In this document: positions 17,401-26,198 of the stretch, piece by piece
How the letters are laid out: the number at the start of each line of letters is the position of its first letter
Position numbering within the stretch: the stretch's first letter is position 1
Source: an uncultured Spirochaetaceae bacterium
GTDB taxonomy: Bacteria > Spirochaetota > Spirochaetia > Sphaerochaetales > Sphaerochaetaceae
Direction of reading: 5' to 3'
DNA length: 64,000 bases
Assembly (NCBI GenBank): GCA_944390015.1
Contig: CALXOL010000012.1
Coordinates: forward strand, 1 to 64,000
Translations under genes and position numbers: made by a program
The notes under the pieces: generated by a model
What the model saw: the letters and a program-made list of their open reading frames with translations, nothing else
What the model was told of the DNA's origin: nothing
Database searches by the model: none

Positions 17401-19688
17401 CAGGCGGTATACCTCCATTTCGGCAGGGCTCCAGTCCTCTGAGCCCTTTCTATTGCTCTGAAGACATCTTCAGTCAGCTGGTCTCCGCTATAGGCCGTAC
17501 CTACATTGATAACCAGATTGATGACTCCTCCGTTATTGTTTCCAGATACACCGAACCGTTCCATGTTGGAATCCGTAAGAGGAAGTATCATCTCCGGAGA
17601 ACCACCCTCTCCTATTAGAGCCCTGGTCGGACTCTGAACGATTCCACCAGCGGCAAGAGGTGTATACTGCTGGCTTGAAATCGCAGCAATCTCAGCAGCG
17701 GTTGCCGCAGCCGATATCCCTGTCAGCACACCAGCCAGAACAGGGTTGGCGCCATAGCTTGCCCATATTTCAGTAATGGAAAGAGCGGCATTAATTGCAG
17801 CCTGCGCTAACGAATTAATCTTATTTGCTTCAAAAGCCGATTTATTAAGCTCATCGGCCTTCTTCTTGGCGCTTTCCTTTTCTGTAAGCGCCTCCTCTTC
17901 AGCCGCTGCCCTCTCCTCATCCATGGCATTCATGGAATCGATATATTCTCCATAAGAGATGTTCCCGGAAGCGAGAAGCGCATTGAGGCTGTCGCTCTGC
18001 CGTTCCTGTTTCTCATCCAGTTCATCAAAGTATTCATCCCATTTATCTTCGATTTTATCGAGCTCGGCGATGGCATTGTCGGCAAGAGTGGAAAAGAGCG
18101 AAGCAAGACTCTGATTGAAAGATGTAATCTCAGAAACCACGTCAGACACCGTACTAACAGCATTGGATACCTTCTCCTCCCAGCTCTCGCCCTCCTCCTC
18201 GGCTTCATCAAATGCCTTCTTCTGCTCAAAAAGGGCCTGATTTATCTCCTTTATCTGTGCTATCTGTTCCTCGCTGAGACCTCCGCTCTTTATGAGATCA
18301 TAACCAGATAACATGCGCTGGTTGATCTGTTCAATCTGATAGGATTCGGATAGGGAGCCGTTGGATTTCATATACTCGCTGAAAGCATCCTGTTTACTCT
18401 TCTGACTAGCATACGATGCGGCTTGATTTAGTAAAACATCATCATATGAGTACCCAAAAGGAGATGTCAGTATTTCAGAAACAGAAGGTTGTCCAACGGT
18501 TATAGGAGCAAAGCCAAAATCATTTCTAACAATATCCTGCATTTCCCAGAGATTCTTAAAGCCTGTTACCCTTGAGGCTGACTCTTTTTCTGTTGCTCGT
18601 CTTTCAAACTCATCTAAGATGGCCCAGACGGCTCTCATGTCTGTTTCTGTGTAATACCCTGCATCTAGTCCTGCATATGCGTAATTTATTCCGTTCTGAC
18701 CAAAATCAGGAAGCTCCCTCTCCGCTTTTTTGTACCACTCATAATATGTGGATGCATTTAGTATGGCATTTAGCTCATCTTCAGACAGAGTTTTATAATC
18801 CATGCTTCCAGATCCTGAAATCACGCCGGATGCAAGACTCCTGTACTCTGTCCTTGCATTATGCTCTTCTACAAATCCTTCAATCCGTTCAACAAGGCTT
18901 AACGTATAATCAAGGACTCCATCGAGAGAATTCATTAAAGCCTTTCCGAGATCTTCCTTCAAGTCCTGCCATGCGTCCTGAAGCTGTTCCAGCTTACCAG
19001 TATCGGTATCTGCAAGAGCTTCCGCTATTCCTCCGTAGGTGTCTGCTACTTCCTTTAATATGATGCGCTGAGCTTCATATAAACCGTTCTGTTCCTGGAC
19101 TTTTTTTATGTTCTCAGCCTGCTCTTCAGTAAGCTGTATGTTCGCTTCCTTCAATGATTCGATTTCATCAGCTGGATCTGCAAGAGCCTGTCCAAGTCTT
19201 TGTGCAGCTCCCGTAAGATCTTCCCCTGTTGCGGCTGCCATATCGAGAATGGCCTTTGTCGCTTCAGGCATGACATCACGGCCGATCTTCCTTGTAGCCA
19301 CAAGAACCTGCTCCGCAGCAATAATCTCCTGATCGCTGTATGTAGTTACCTGTTGGAGAGAATCAGCAAGATTAAGAAGTTCCGTGGCAGACATTCCACA
19401 GGCGTTCTGAGTAGCTTTCAATGTTGCTTGCAAACGAACTTCAGCCTGTTCCTGTGCAGCATATGAATTGACTAGCTCAGTAGCAACACTAATAAATTTC
19501 TGCATATAGGCTGTAAGTGTATTGGTAGCTGTCCCCACTAAAGATATTGTAGTTGAGATTTTTCCTATTTTTGTACTTGCAAAGTCAAAATCATTTCCTA
19601 CTTGTTTTAACTTAACTGTTAAATTATTAAGGCTGTTTATAGCTTGAGACGTATCAGCTGAAACACGTAATGTAATATCACTTGCCAT
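17400..19688 (-). CDS. tail tape measure protein
   Basis: A 762-aa helical protein that sets tail length and is ejected with the DNA. The N-terminal 100 residues are coiled coil plus a hydrophobic stretch. A globular unit at residues 95-250 (LADSLQQVTTYSDQEIIAAE, AAATGEDLTGAAQRLGQALA, TYGGIAEALADTDTGKLEQL) matches the conserved core of tape-measure proteins. A long central coiled coil and a C-terminal hydrophobic/Gly segment (AAAGGIVQSPTRALIGEGGS PEMILPL) follow. It is short for the class, implying a modest tail. The first 105 residues are paralogous to two broken copies near 60458 and 61751. Confidence 0.9.
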   Translation of the reverse strand: MASDITLRVSADTSQAINSLNNLTVKLKQVGNDFDFASTKIGKISTTISLVGTATNTLTAYMQKFISVATELVNSYAAQEQAEVRLQATLKATQNACGMSATELLNLADSLQQVTTYSDQEIIAAEQVLVATRKIGRDVMPEATKAILDMAAATGEDLTGAAQRLGQALADPADEIESLKEANIQLTEEQAENIKKVQEQNGLYEAQRIILKEVADTYGGIAEALADTDTGKLEQLQDAWQDLKEDLGKALMNSLDGVLDYTLSLVERIEGFVEEHNARTEYRSLASGVISGSGSMDYKTLSEDELNAILNASTYYEWYKKAERELPDFGQNGINYAYAGLDAGYYTETDMRAVWAILDEFERRATEKESASRVTGFKNLWEMQDIVRNDFGFAPITVGQPSVSEILTSPFGYSYDDVLLNQAASYASQKSKQDAFSEYMKSNGSLSESYQIEQINQRMLSGYDLIKSGGLSEEQIAQIKEINQALFEQKKAFDEAEEEGESWEEKVSNAVSTVSDVVSEITSFNQSLASLFSTLADNAIAELDKIEDKWDEYFDELDEKQERQSDSLNALLASGNISYGEYIDSMNAMDEERAAAEEEALTEKESAKKKADELNKSAFEANKINSLAQAAINAALSITEIWASYGANPVLAGVLTGISAAATAAEIAAISSQQYTPLAAGGIVQSPTRALIGEGGSPEMILPLTDSNMERFGVSGNNNGGVINLVINVGTAYSGDQLTEDVFRAIERAQRTGALPKWRYTA

Positions 19689-19718
19689 TTTTTCTCACCC
19701 AAAAAGGCAAGAAAGAAA

Positions 19719-19835
19719 TTATCCAAACAGAAAAATAAGTATAAGAATGATTGGAACTCCCAAAAAGGATAATAACCAGAAAATAATTCCTATTTTTACT
19801 CCAGTACGGAAATCCTTATCTTCAAACATACTCAT
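19719..19835 (-). CDS. 38-aa membrane protein upstream of tape measure
   Basis: A short ORF starting MSMFEDKDFRTGVKIG, followed by one hydrophobic helix IIFWLLSFLGVPIILILIFL and Phe-Gly-stop. It sits between the G/GT chaperones and the tape measure, where phages rarely have a gene. Both relic cassettes near 61 kb have a different single-helix peptide in the same position (60917..61036 and 61877..61960), which argues that it is a real, selected gene. A role in DNA ejection or superinfection exclusion is conjecture. Confidence 0.6.
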   Translation of the reverse strand: MSMFEDKDFRTGVKIGIIFWLLSFLGVPIILILIFLFG

Positions 19836-19867
19836 ATTGTTATGGTATCATTCCTATCTGCCATCTG

Positions 19868-20143
19868 TCAAATCATCCTCGGATGATAGAACCCATCCAG
19901 AGGATCCAAGAGATCTATCACCTCAACAAGTTTATTTGGATTCATGCCCCATGGACCGTAGGGCATGCCCATCCTCTTCCATCTGAGATAGAACTGGACT
20001 GCGGAAAGCGCTTCAATGTCTTCCAGCATTCCAGGTATCTCATATGCCCTCACCCATTCATCGGTCTTGAGTCTTACCTCCCTGTCCCTTCCTCCGCTGG
20101 GTGAGTATGATGCCGTGTACCCCTCAGAGAGAAGAGAATACAC
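19868..20143 (-). CDS. tail assembly chaperone T domain, expressed by -1 frameshift
   Basis: The open frame here (YSLLSEGYTASYSPSGG to GFYHPRMI) has only a GTG and no ribosome site, but it is exactly in the -1 frame of the upstream G-like gene across an A_AAA_AAC heptamer. The natural product should be a G-T fusion of about 195 aa covering 20457..19868, as in lambda gpGT and most long-tailed phages, where G and GT guide tail tube assembly around the tape measure. Read as an independent protein it would be 91 aa. Confidence 0.75.
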   Translation of the reverse strand: MYSLLSEGYTASYSPSGGRDREVRLKTDEWVRAYEIPGMLEDIEALSAVQFYLRWKRMGMPYGPWGMNPNKLVEVIDLLDPLDGFYHPRMI

Positions 20144-20151
20144 GGCCTTTA

Positions 20152-20457
20152 TCAGTTTTTTTCACTTTCCATCAGGAATGCGGCATTGACGATTTCCATC
20201 GCAACCTTGGAAACCAGGTTGAATGTTCCAGGGCTGTTGAGAACCGTATCAGCAGACACTCCGCTCTCCCAACCATTCACCTCAGCTGATTCAACCTTGG
20301 TGACGAATGCCTTGAAGAGACCGGTGTCCGTGAGTTCCTTGACTCCTCTTATCTTCGTCTGGGCTTCTTCCGCCGTAGGCACTCTGTATGTCACTTTGAC
20401 ATTTACATCATGAAACGGAATGGAAACCGTCCTCTCCCTTTCAAGAGTAACCATCAT
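20152..20457 (-). CDS. tail assembly chaperone (G-like)
   Basis: A 101-aa protein (MMVTLERERTVSIPFHDV to FLMESEKN) between the major tail protein and the tape measure, the standard location of gpG. It starts inside the end of the tail-tube gene (ATG overlapping TGA). Near its stop the coding strand reads GAA AAA AAC TGA, a canonical slippery heptamer giving a minor G-T fusion. A near-identical copy lies at 61352. Confidence 0.8.
   Translation of the reverse strand: MMVTLERERTVSIPFHDVNVKVTYRVPTAEEAQTKIRGVKELTDTGLFKAFVTKVESAEVNGWESGVSADTVLNSPGTFNLVSKVAMEIVNAAFLMESEKN
20155..20161 (-). promoter_or_regulatory. programmed -1 ribosomal frameshift site
   Basis: Heptamer A_AAA_AAC, in the zero frame of the G-like gene, immediately before its TGA. 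After slippage the ribosome reads CTG ATA AAG GCC and continues into the T frame. The same site is kept at 61355..61361 in the relic copy. Confidence 0.8.
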
Positions 20458-20849
20458 GCAGCCTCCTTGACGCTAAGCGCATCGCTCCCCTGAAAATTGA
20501 AACTCACAGCTACTTTATCACCATGAGAGCCGGTGATTGATGCGGATGTGATTATCATGGAACCAGTCAGAGTCAATGTCGGTCCTACCTTAAACTCACC
20601 CGTGATAAGCTGATCCGTGCAGTTCAAGAGCTCATCCACGATTTCCTTCTGTGCCGCATCGGCATAGTCAAGAGTTCCCGAGGCGGAACCAGACCAGTCC
20701 GAAGCTGTAGGGATGTACTCCTTCCACTGCTTACCTATCTGACTCGTTTCCGCAGATCCAAGATTCACATTGATTGAGAAATTATCAATGTATCCAATCT
20801 TGTTTGTTCCTAATTTGATTTCTCCATCTTTTCCCGCCATTACAGCCAT
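20454..20849 (-). CDS. major tail (tube) protein
   Basis: A 131-aa protein. MAGKDGEIKLGTNKIGYIDN, WSGSASGTLDYADAAQKEIV and VSFNFQGSDALS follow the pattern of TP901-1/Gram-positive-type phage major tail proteins that polymerise into the tail tube ('..vgevkSwsieve...ldkt.....w...l.G..sGs.....d..q'). Position between the tail-completion genes and the G/GT chaperones supports it. Ribosome site TAGGAGGAAAATG precedes the first ATG; a second Met is at codon 4. Confidence 0.85.
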   Translation of the reverse strand: MAVMAGKDGEIKLGTNKIGYIDNFSINVNLGSAETSQIGKQWKEYIPTASDWSGSASGTLDYADAAQKEIVDELLNCTDQLITGEFKVGPTLTLTGSMIITSASITGSHGDKVAVSFNFQGSDALSVKEAA

Positions 20850-20861
20850 TTCATTTTCCTC

Positions 20862-21017
20862 CTAGTCTATCAAGACCTTCTTTTTCGCAGATTCCTTCGA
20901 AATCTGTCTCATGATCATTCCGCAGTGTGCGCAGAATGCAACATCCTTATCCTTCCCAAACGGGCCGCTTACTGTTCCGCATTTAGGACACCTGAACCAT
21001 TTCTCCTTCATCTTCAT
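20862..21017 (-). CDS. small zinc-ribbon protein
   Basis: I start at ATG 21017, six to seven bases after AAGGAGAAGGGA, giving 51 aa; the longer frame overlaps the previous gene deeply. Two CxxCG knuckles (CPKCGTVSG and CAHCGMIMR) 15 residues apart make a rubredoxin-like zinc ribbon. It lies between the tail terminator and tail tube genes. The function is unknown; it may bind nucleic acid or act in assembly. Confidence 0.6.
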   Translation of the reverse strand: MKMKEKWFRCPKCGTVSGPFGKDKDVAFCAHCGMIMRQISKESAKKKVLID

Positions 21018-21522
21018 TCCCTTCTCCTTCCTCAGGCACCGTCTCCGGCTCCTCTGGCTCATCCAGGTATACGAACCCCTGAAGATCCACATCACAGCTG
21101 AGCTCAGCCTGTATCACATAGACGTTGGACGTGCAGTCAGATTCGAACTTTACCCCCTCGGCCGTATCAAGAGCCGCTCCTCCGAGATGCCAGTCAGAGT
21201 GTATCGAATCCTCGAGAATATCCTCCCAGTACCGTCCGATGCGCTCAAGATAATCAGGATCATCGGCGGTAAGCCCGATACCGATTACAAGGGAGAAAGC
21301 TGTCGTATACACATCCTGAAGTGTCCTCTTGTTCACCAGGATGAGGCATCCGGGGTATGCGGTGAGGCCTGCCGTCACTCCGTTGAATCCTGACTGCCAA
21401 AGCGCAATATCCTGAAGATGGATATCCTTGTCCCTCTCGTTGATTTCAGTAACCCTTTCTGAGAACGCCGTCTTCAGGTAATCCTGAACGGCTTTTACGA
21501 ATTTTTCAGTATTGTTCCTCAT
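20983..21522 (-). CDS. probable tail terminator / minor tail protein
   Basis: A 179-aa protein between the HK97-gp10-like gene and the tail tube gene, where the tail terminator is normally encoded. The N terminus has an amphipathic helix (KFVKAVQDYLKTAFSERV), then mixed alpha/beta with YTTAFSLVIGIGLTADDPDY, and an acidic tail from residue 155 (DEPEEPETVPEEGEGNEDEG). The acidic tail overlaps the ribosome site of the next gene. The family call rests mostly on position. Confidence 0.55.
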   Translation of the reverse strand: MRNNTEKFVKAVQDYLKTAFSERVTEINERDKDIHLQDIALWQSGFNGVTAGLTAYPGCLILVNKRTLQDVYTTAFSLVIGIGLTADDPDYLERIGRYWEDILEDSIHSDWHLGGAALDTAEGVKFESDCTSNVYVIQAELSCDVDLQGFVYLDEPEEPETVPEEGEGNEDEGEMVQVS

Positions 21523-21977
21523 AATTCCTTCTCCAGCTTGTCACACTGCCTGATGATGTTACCTTCAACCATGCGTGCTATATATGCCTCTCCTCCGAAC
21601 GTCTTATAAGCAGGCACCATGAATTCATGTTTAGTACCAGTCCAGCGGCCGATATAGTTGAGCAGTCCTGGAATAGGTTTCTGTCCATTCAGGCCGATAA
21701 TACCAGGTCGTACGAAAAACACGGGAGAATCATCATTCTTTCTTCTTGATCTTCTCTGAGACCAAGCGGCTATAGAGTTCCTGGTCTCACCAGTTATGAC
21801 TTTGATTTTCTGTCCTGATACGTAGTTTACCTTGATGTGCTCGGCAAGCTTATCAGCCTGGTCTCCAAGCGCCCAGTTAACCCATGCCACAAGCCTGTTG
21901 TCACTGACATCCTTGAGCTTTTCCGCAACTTCGGCTATGCGCCTGTTATCGGTGATCGAAAACATCTGACTGCTCAT
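21519..21977 (-). CDS. HK97 gp10-like tail completion protein
   Basis: ATG 21977 overlaps the stop of the upstream connector gene as ATGA, giving 152 aa; the upstream extension of the frame is not coding-like. Residues SDNRLVAWVNWALGDQADKL, IKVITGETRNSIAAW and YIGRWTGTKHEFMVPAYKTF fit gp10-type neck proteins, which contain the '..tG.Lr.si......' and '.veyGt....pqPfl.PA' pattern. It joins head connector to tail. Confidence 0.65.
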   Translation of the reverse strand: MSSQMFSITDNRRIAEVAEKLKDVSDNRLVAWVNWALGDQADKLAEHIKVNYVSGQKIKVITGETRNSIAAWSQRRSRRKNDDSPVFFVRPGIIGLNGQKPIPGLLNYIGRWTGTKHEFMVPAYKTFGGEAYIARMVEGNIIRQCDKLEKEL

Positions 21978-22498
21978 AGGACCTTGTTCCTCCTGAACTG
22001 CTCCAAGAGCTTCTGTACTGCAAGAGGGGGAACGGACTGTTCGATGCTCTCCGTCCCTCCTTCCGTACTTCTGGATGTGATGCCTAAGAGCTTTGCGGAA
22101 TTCAGCTTTGAAAGGTGCTGCACTGTGAACGCTATGGCAGTACGAAGGGAAGAAGGAGTTTTTCCCTCTTCCCATCCGCATGTGTAGTTGACAACAACTT
22201 CCTCTTCTTCAGATGAGGTGGAACCTAATACGACAGTCTCGGAGCGCTTTTCATATCTGAAGACGACATCCCTTTCCCCGATTTTCACGCTCTCAACGGA
22301 AAGCACTGGGGAATGAGTCAAGACATAGATGCTGCCTCCGCCTTTGAAATGCTCCTCGACAGAACCCAGCTCTATTGAAGCATAGGAAAGGCAGGCCTCT
22401 TCAGCTGTTGAAAGCAGATCCGTATAAGCCGTATTCTGGCTCTCCGGAAACGAAAAGCCATATCTTGTCCTCAAATCATCAAGCGTTACAAGCATCAA
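21974..22498 (-). CDS. head-tail connector (gp6-like adaptor)
   Basis: A 174-aa protein. The N terminus LVTLDDLRTRYGFSFPESQN followed by LLSTAEEACLSYASIEL is the helical start of HK97 gp6/SPP1 gp15-type adaptors ('lvtleelk.~l.i....d..l..ll.aA...ve'). A central region SPVLSVESVKIGERDVVF, the short motif VVNYTCGW and a final helix (LRTAIAFTVQHLSKL) also match. It lies directly after the capsid gene. The last residues overlap the next gene. Confidence 0.7.
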   Translation of the reverse strand: MMLVTLDDLRTRYGFSFPESQNTAYTDLLSTAEEACLSYASIELGSVEEHFKGGGSIYVLTHSPVLSVESVKIGERDVVFRYEKRSETVVLGSTSSEEEEVVVNYTCGWEEGKTPSSLRTAIAFTVQHLSKLNSAKLLGITSRSTEGGTESIEQSVPPLAVQKLLEQFRRNKVL

Positions 22499-22505
22499 CT
22501 ACTCC

Positions 22506-23627
22506 TCAAGCCGCAGCCTTCTTCATCTTGAGGACTGCAAAAGCTTCCTTTACGGTCAGATCTCCGTCAATCCTCTCCTGACCTCTCACGCCCACCTGCC
22601 CGTTTGCAGCATAGAGCTCCGGAAGAAGCTTGACTTCGACACTCTGCCTGTCGCAGATGTGGTAGTAGCTGAAATCACCGACAACCATTGCAACCGCCTC
22701 TGATCCGAGAGTCGGGAATTCTCCTGATACAACTACAGGAATACCCATTATCTGCTTGATTTCATTAGCCTGAGGGAACATGTAGGTGTTTCCATCTTTG
22801 AACTCATGCACGATGTCCAGGAACTCCTGGGAACATACTATTGTTGCGTTTCCACGATATGCCTTGAGCTTCTGGATTGTCTGCTTGACTTCGGCCCATG
22901 TAACTGTCGTCTCAGATGCCGCCGTAACGATATTGGCTGCAGCCGCATTCACAGCAACCCCCCTGAGCTTGGTCTTTGAGGAAGAAGTTCCGGAACCGAA
23001 GATGATCTCCTTGTCCTCCTTCTTGGCGAAAGCCTTCGCAAACTTCTCTTCGATGTAACCCATGACATCAACACCGAGATCCGCAATGTACTCCTCGGAG
23101 ATCTTTGTAAGTGCTCCAAGCTTGAGAGCCGCAAGCCCTACACCGTTGATACTTGGGGTCGTCTCTCCGAAAGCTCCGTTTTCATTGATGTAGTCAACTA
23201 CGACATCATCGCCTTCAACCCAAATCGTATATTCTCCGGATGCGGGATGCACTGTGCATAGGCCACGAACCCTTGCAATCTGCTCCTTCTTCATCTGGAT
23301 GTTTCTTGTGCATTCCCTTGGAAGGAGGCCTGTGAAGCTTGTTCCTTTGGAGACGGCCTCGACGATCTTCTGGCCGAACTTCTCCCTTTCGGAGAGCTCC
23401 TTAGGCTTCTTATCCTCTTTTTCAAGACCTTCTGGAATCGTACCGCCCTCATCAAGCTCCTCCTTCTCGACAAGCGCAATCTGCTCCTCAAGGTCCTTGG
23501 CCTGCTTCAGAAGGTTCTCATACGCCTTGATATCCTCATCCTTCGAGGACTCAAGCATAGCCTCGAACTTCTCCTTGATCTTCGCTTTTACTTTTGCGAG
23601 CATCGCCATAAGTGTCTTCTTATCCAT
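22506..23627 (-). CDS. HK97-fold major capsid protein
   Basis: A 373-aa protein. Residues 1-100 form a Lys/Glu-rich helical delta domain (scaffold) that should be removed by the protease encoded just upstream. The mature part has the phage_capsid pattern: FGETTPSINGVGLAALKLGA, TKISEEYIADLGVDVMGYI, a P-loop-like arm and the spine AVAMVVGDFSYYHICDRQSV, ending with GQERIDGDLTVKEAFAVLKM. Ribosome site AAGGAGATGAATC lies before the ATG. Confidence 0.92.
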   Translation of the reverse strand: MDKKTLMAMLAKVKAKIKEKFEAMLESSKDEDIKAYENLLKQAKDLEEQIALVEKEELDEGGTIPEGLEKEDKKPKELSEREKFGQKIVEAVSKGTSFTGLLPRECTRNIQMKKEQIARVRGLCTVHPASGEYTIWVEGDDVVVDYINENGAFGETTPSINGVGLAALKLGALTKISEEYIADLGVDVMGYIEEKFAKAFAKKEDKEIIFGSGTSSSKTKLRGVAVNAAAANIVTAASETTVTWAEVKQTIQKLKAYRGNATIVCSQEFLDIVHEFKDGNTYMFPQANEIKQIMGIPVVVSGEFPTLGSEAVAMVVGDFSYYHICDRQSVEVKLLPELYAANGQVGVRGQERIDGDLTVKEAFAVLKMKKAAA

Positions 23628-23630
23628 GAT

Positions 23631-24236
23631 TCATCTCCTTATCAGTAAATCCGCGAAAGCCTGGGCAACTTTAGACCGCCTTTCAGCCACCGCCTCATCG
23701 GCACCGGATTCATCCATCGATTCCTCCGACCGTCCAGGATGCCGTACTCCCGCCTTTTCTCCCATTTTCGCGTACACCTCTCCAGCCGGCATAGTGACAA
23801 AGTCTAAATATCGCACAAGCTCGTAAGTGTCCTCTTTTATACGGCCGTAATCATCAGTCTCCCCGTATCCGACCGAGGAAACACCGATTGGTACCCCCTC
23901 ATTGGCTAGCATGGTTAGAAGCGCCTCGTACTCCTTATCAACGAACTTGATATCGACTCTGAGTTCCTCGCCTTCTATACGAGGATTTGAGCAGATTGCT
24001 TTTGATATCCCATACTCCTCACCTGTCGTCCAGTTGACCTCATGCCCGTCATAGGCGATAGTCACCTTGTTCTCAGCACAGATCCTCTTGGCAAGAGCGG
24101 TACTGTAAATCCGGCCGTTAAGATTCTTCTGATCCAGCTTCCACACGCTGGCAGTCCATTTCCCCTCGCCACCGCTCTCCTGAAGTACCGGCTTATGCAG
24201 CACTCCGCCTGATTCAATCAGTAATTTCCCTTTCAT
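23631..24236 (-). CDS. prohead maturation protease
   Basis: A 201-aa protein with KNLNGRIYSTALAKRICAEN near residue 38, typical of prohead serine proteases of the herpesvirus-assemblin-like clan. A catalytic His is likely at GHEVNW (about residue 65), and Ser at VPIGVSSVGYGE (about residue 118). It lies between portal and capsid genes, as expected. The C-terminal 40 residues are charged and may be cleaved off. Catalytic assignments are from motif position only. Confidence 0.75.
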   Translation of the reverse strand: MKGKLLIESGGVLHKPVLQESGGEGKWTASVWKLDQKNLNGRIYSTALAKRICAENKVTIAYDGHEVNWTTGEEYGISKAICSNPRIEGEELRVDIKFVDKEYEALLTMLANEGVPIGVSSVGYGETDDYGRIKEDTYELVRYLDFVTMPAGEVYAKMGEKAGVRHPGRSEESMDESGADEAVAERRSKVAQAFADLLIRR

Positions 24237-24245
24237 TCATTCCTC

Positions 24246-26189
24246 CTACTCTCCCGGAGCCACAGAACATCTGCAGTGCGCATGGAACGGCGGATGCCTG
24301 TAGTCCTTGTTTATGTGTCTCACCCCGCCGTTACCAGTATCAACGTCGGAGCCCTTCTTAAGCACGTAACCCTCAACCGATGAGACCTTGCCATCCAAGG
24401 CATCGCAGAACTCGCAGCTGTTGGATGCTGCCACGACATGGAATACGCTCAGATGAAGCTGTGAGAAGAGGAAGACAGCAAAAGCATTGCTGCTCCTATT
24501 AACCTCCTCCTCGCTCTGATCTATCGGATAATCCTGTTCAAGGCTGTCCATTTCATCATCAAAGTGATCCGTATCCATTGAATTCTTTGCAGTACTCTGC
24601 AATGTTCCGGAAACTCTGCCCACTACCCCGTCCGCATATGATGAGGCATATGAGTCAAGCTTATCGTCAGGAATCTCATCATCCTTGCCTGTCTCATCCT
24701 TGACGACTGGAACCATCTTCTGAAGTATGTCGAGATATATGGCCTTGTACTGTGGCTGAAGCTCAGCAGCATACGTATCAAGCCATGACTTGAAATCTGA
24801 GAGAACCTGGTCTGTCGGAGAACCAGTTGCGATAAGGGTTTTCAGCTGTTCAATCGATTTCTTCAGTTGCTTCCTGATGAGTGCCTCTATCTTAGCCCTG
24901 TTACTCTTTGCCGGAGCCTGAGCCTCTGCCACATACCTCAGGTCATGCGCCCTCTTCTCCTCCCTGAGCGTAAGTTTCTTCTGCGCCTCATTCTTGCCTG
25001 CCGGCTCGTTCCATATTCCACCTAACCCTCCCATTCCTGAAGATGCATATTTCCCCGCTGCGACATCAGCCAGAGAACCATAGTTCATTGGGAAGAAATG
25101 GACATCGCCATCAGGACCGATTCCCGGAAGCTCTTCTTTTGCACGAACCTCGTTAATGTCCATCCAGCCGTCCATGATCGCATTATGATAGTATTCGGAA
25201 CGTGTTGCATGGTCTCCTCTCATCAGTCCTTCGAGTGCGAACTTGACGTACTGGTTCTTATCGCATAGTGCGGCGTTCAATGCCGTCTCCCATGCAGTCA
25301 CCCTCGGCTGAAGACAGTAGATGACCATGTGTAGTCCCTGCTGCTCGGAGTTGTTGTATGTTCCCGTGGTATCGCCTATTAGAAACGGCGGAATGTTGAA
25401 ACGCCTGGCCACCTCTGCCGCATTCCACTTCTGTGCTTCAGAAAGCTTGGATATGTCTGCATTTTGAATCTGAATGGGAGTTATCTTGATGTTCTCATCG
25501 ACGATATAGTTCCTGAATCCTTTTGCCGAGTTGAACTGCTGCCTAATCTTGTCCTTCTGGTCATCCGGAGTCCTCGAAGGAACCGAGATTATGTTACCCA
25601 CGACCGATGCGCCGTTATAATACTCCTTCTGAAGCTGCTTGCAGTGCTCTTCGAGATCCAGATCCGAAGCGGCGTAATATATCGGATCGAGAACATTTCC
25701 CGCCCCATAGCCCGTAGGTGTGTTCCTTATCAGGAGAACATCTGAAGCTGAATATCTCTTACCATCCAGGGCAAGAGTATAGTAGAGCCTCCCATCCACC
25801 CAGGAGGCTACCAGGGAATGAGGAGAAACGGGATAGAGCGCTATCGGCCGTCCCGTGCTGGATCTCTGTATAATCGCAGGAGCCTCTCCATGCATCTCGA
25901 AATTGTATCCCATTACAAAGCGGAATTCATAATCCGTCATGAAGGGATTAGGCTTCTTTAAAAGCTCGGAAAGAAGCGTTCCAGATTCCTTGTGCTTGCC
26001 ACCCTTCCTATCTTCAGAGTAAGCATGCCAGGGAAGTGTTGCATAGAGCCGTGACAGGTTTACCACGCATGACCAGAGCGCCGAATTGAACAGCTCGGAT
26101 GAGGAGAACAGCACATTCCTCCCTGATCCTAAAACCAGTATGTTCTGTATTCCCTCGACCTTCCTTTTAAAAAAACTCATTATTCCCAT
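24246..26189 (-). CDS. portal protein fused to a Mu gpF-like minor head domain
   Basis: A 647-aa protein. Residues 1-400 are an HK97-type portal (SELFNSALWSCVVNLSRLYA; VMGYNFEMHGEAPAIIQRSS; DVLLIRNTPTGYGAGNVLDP; EVARRFNIPPFLIGDT). After a helical region, residues 580-647 carry the MuF/SPP1 gp7 signature (SNSCEFCDALDGKV ... HPPFHAHCRCSVAP), normally a separate minor head protein. The Cys/His residues of this domain are intact. The fusion places both functions at the portal vertex. Two Met codons (1 and 4) could start it. Confidence 0.88.
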   Translation of the reverse strand: MGIMSFFKRKVEGIQNILVLGSGRNVLFSSSELFNSALWSCVVNLSRLYATLPWHAYSEDRKGGKHKESGTLLSELLKKPNPFMTDYEFRFVMGYNFEMHGEAPAIIQRSSTGRPIALYPVSPHSLVASWVDGRLYYTLALDGKRYSASDVLLIRNTPTGYGAGNVLDPIYYAASDLDLEEHCKQLQKEYYNGASVVGNIISVPSRTPDDQKDKIRQQFNSAKGFRNYIVDENIKITPIQIQNADISKLSEAQKWNAAEVARRFNIPPFLIGDTTGTYNNSEQQGLHMVIYCLQPRVTAWETALNAALCDKNQYVKFALEGLMRGDHATRSEYYHNAIMDGWMDINEVRAKEELPGIGPDGDVHFFPMNYGSLADVAAGKYASSGMGGLGGIWNEPAGKNEAQKKLTLREEKRAHDLRYVAEAQAPAKSNRAKIEALIRKQLKKSIEQLKTLIATGSPTDQVLSDFKSWLDTYAAELQPQYKAIYLDILQKMVPVVKDETGKDDEIPDDKLDSYASSYADGVVGRVSGTLQSTAKNSMDTDHFDDEMDSLEQDYPIDQSEEEVNRSSNAFAVFLFSQLHLSVFHVVAASNSCEFCDALDGKVSSVEGYVLKKGSDVDTGNGGVRHINKDYRHPPFHAHCRCSVAPGE

Positions 26190-26198
26190 ATCATCTCC

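Noticed and set aside
21978-22181. N-terminal extension of the gp10-like frame
   Set aside because: It lies fully inside the connector gene; ATG 21977 overlaps the upstream stop in the usual coupled way.
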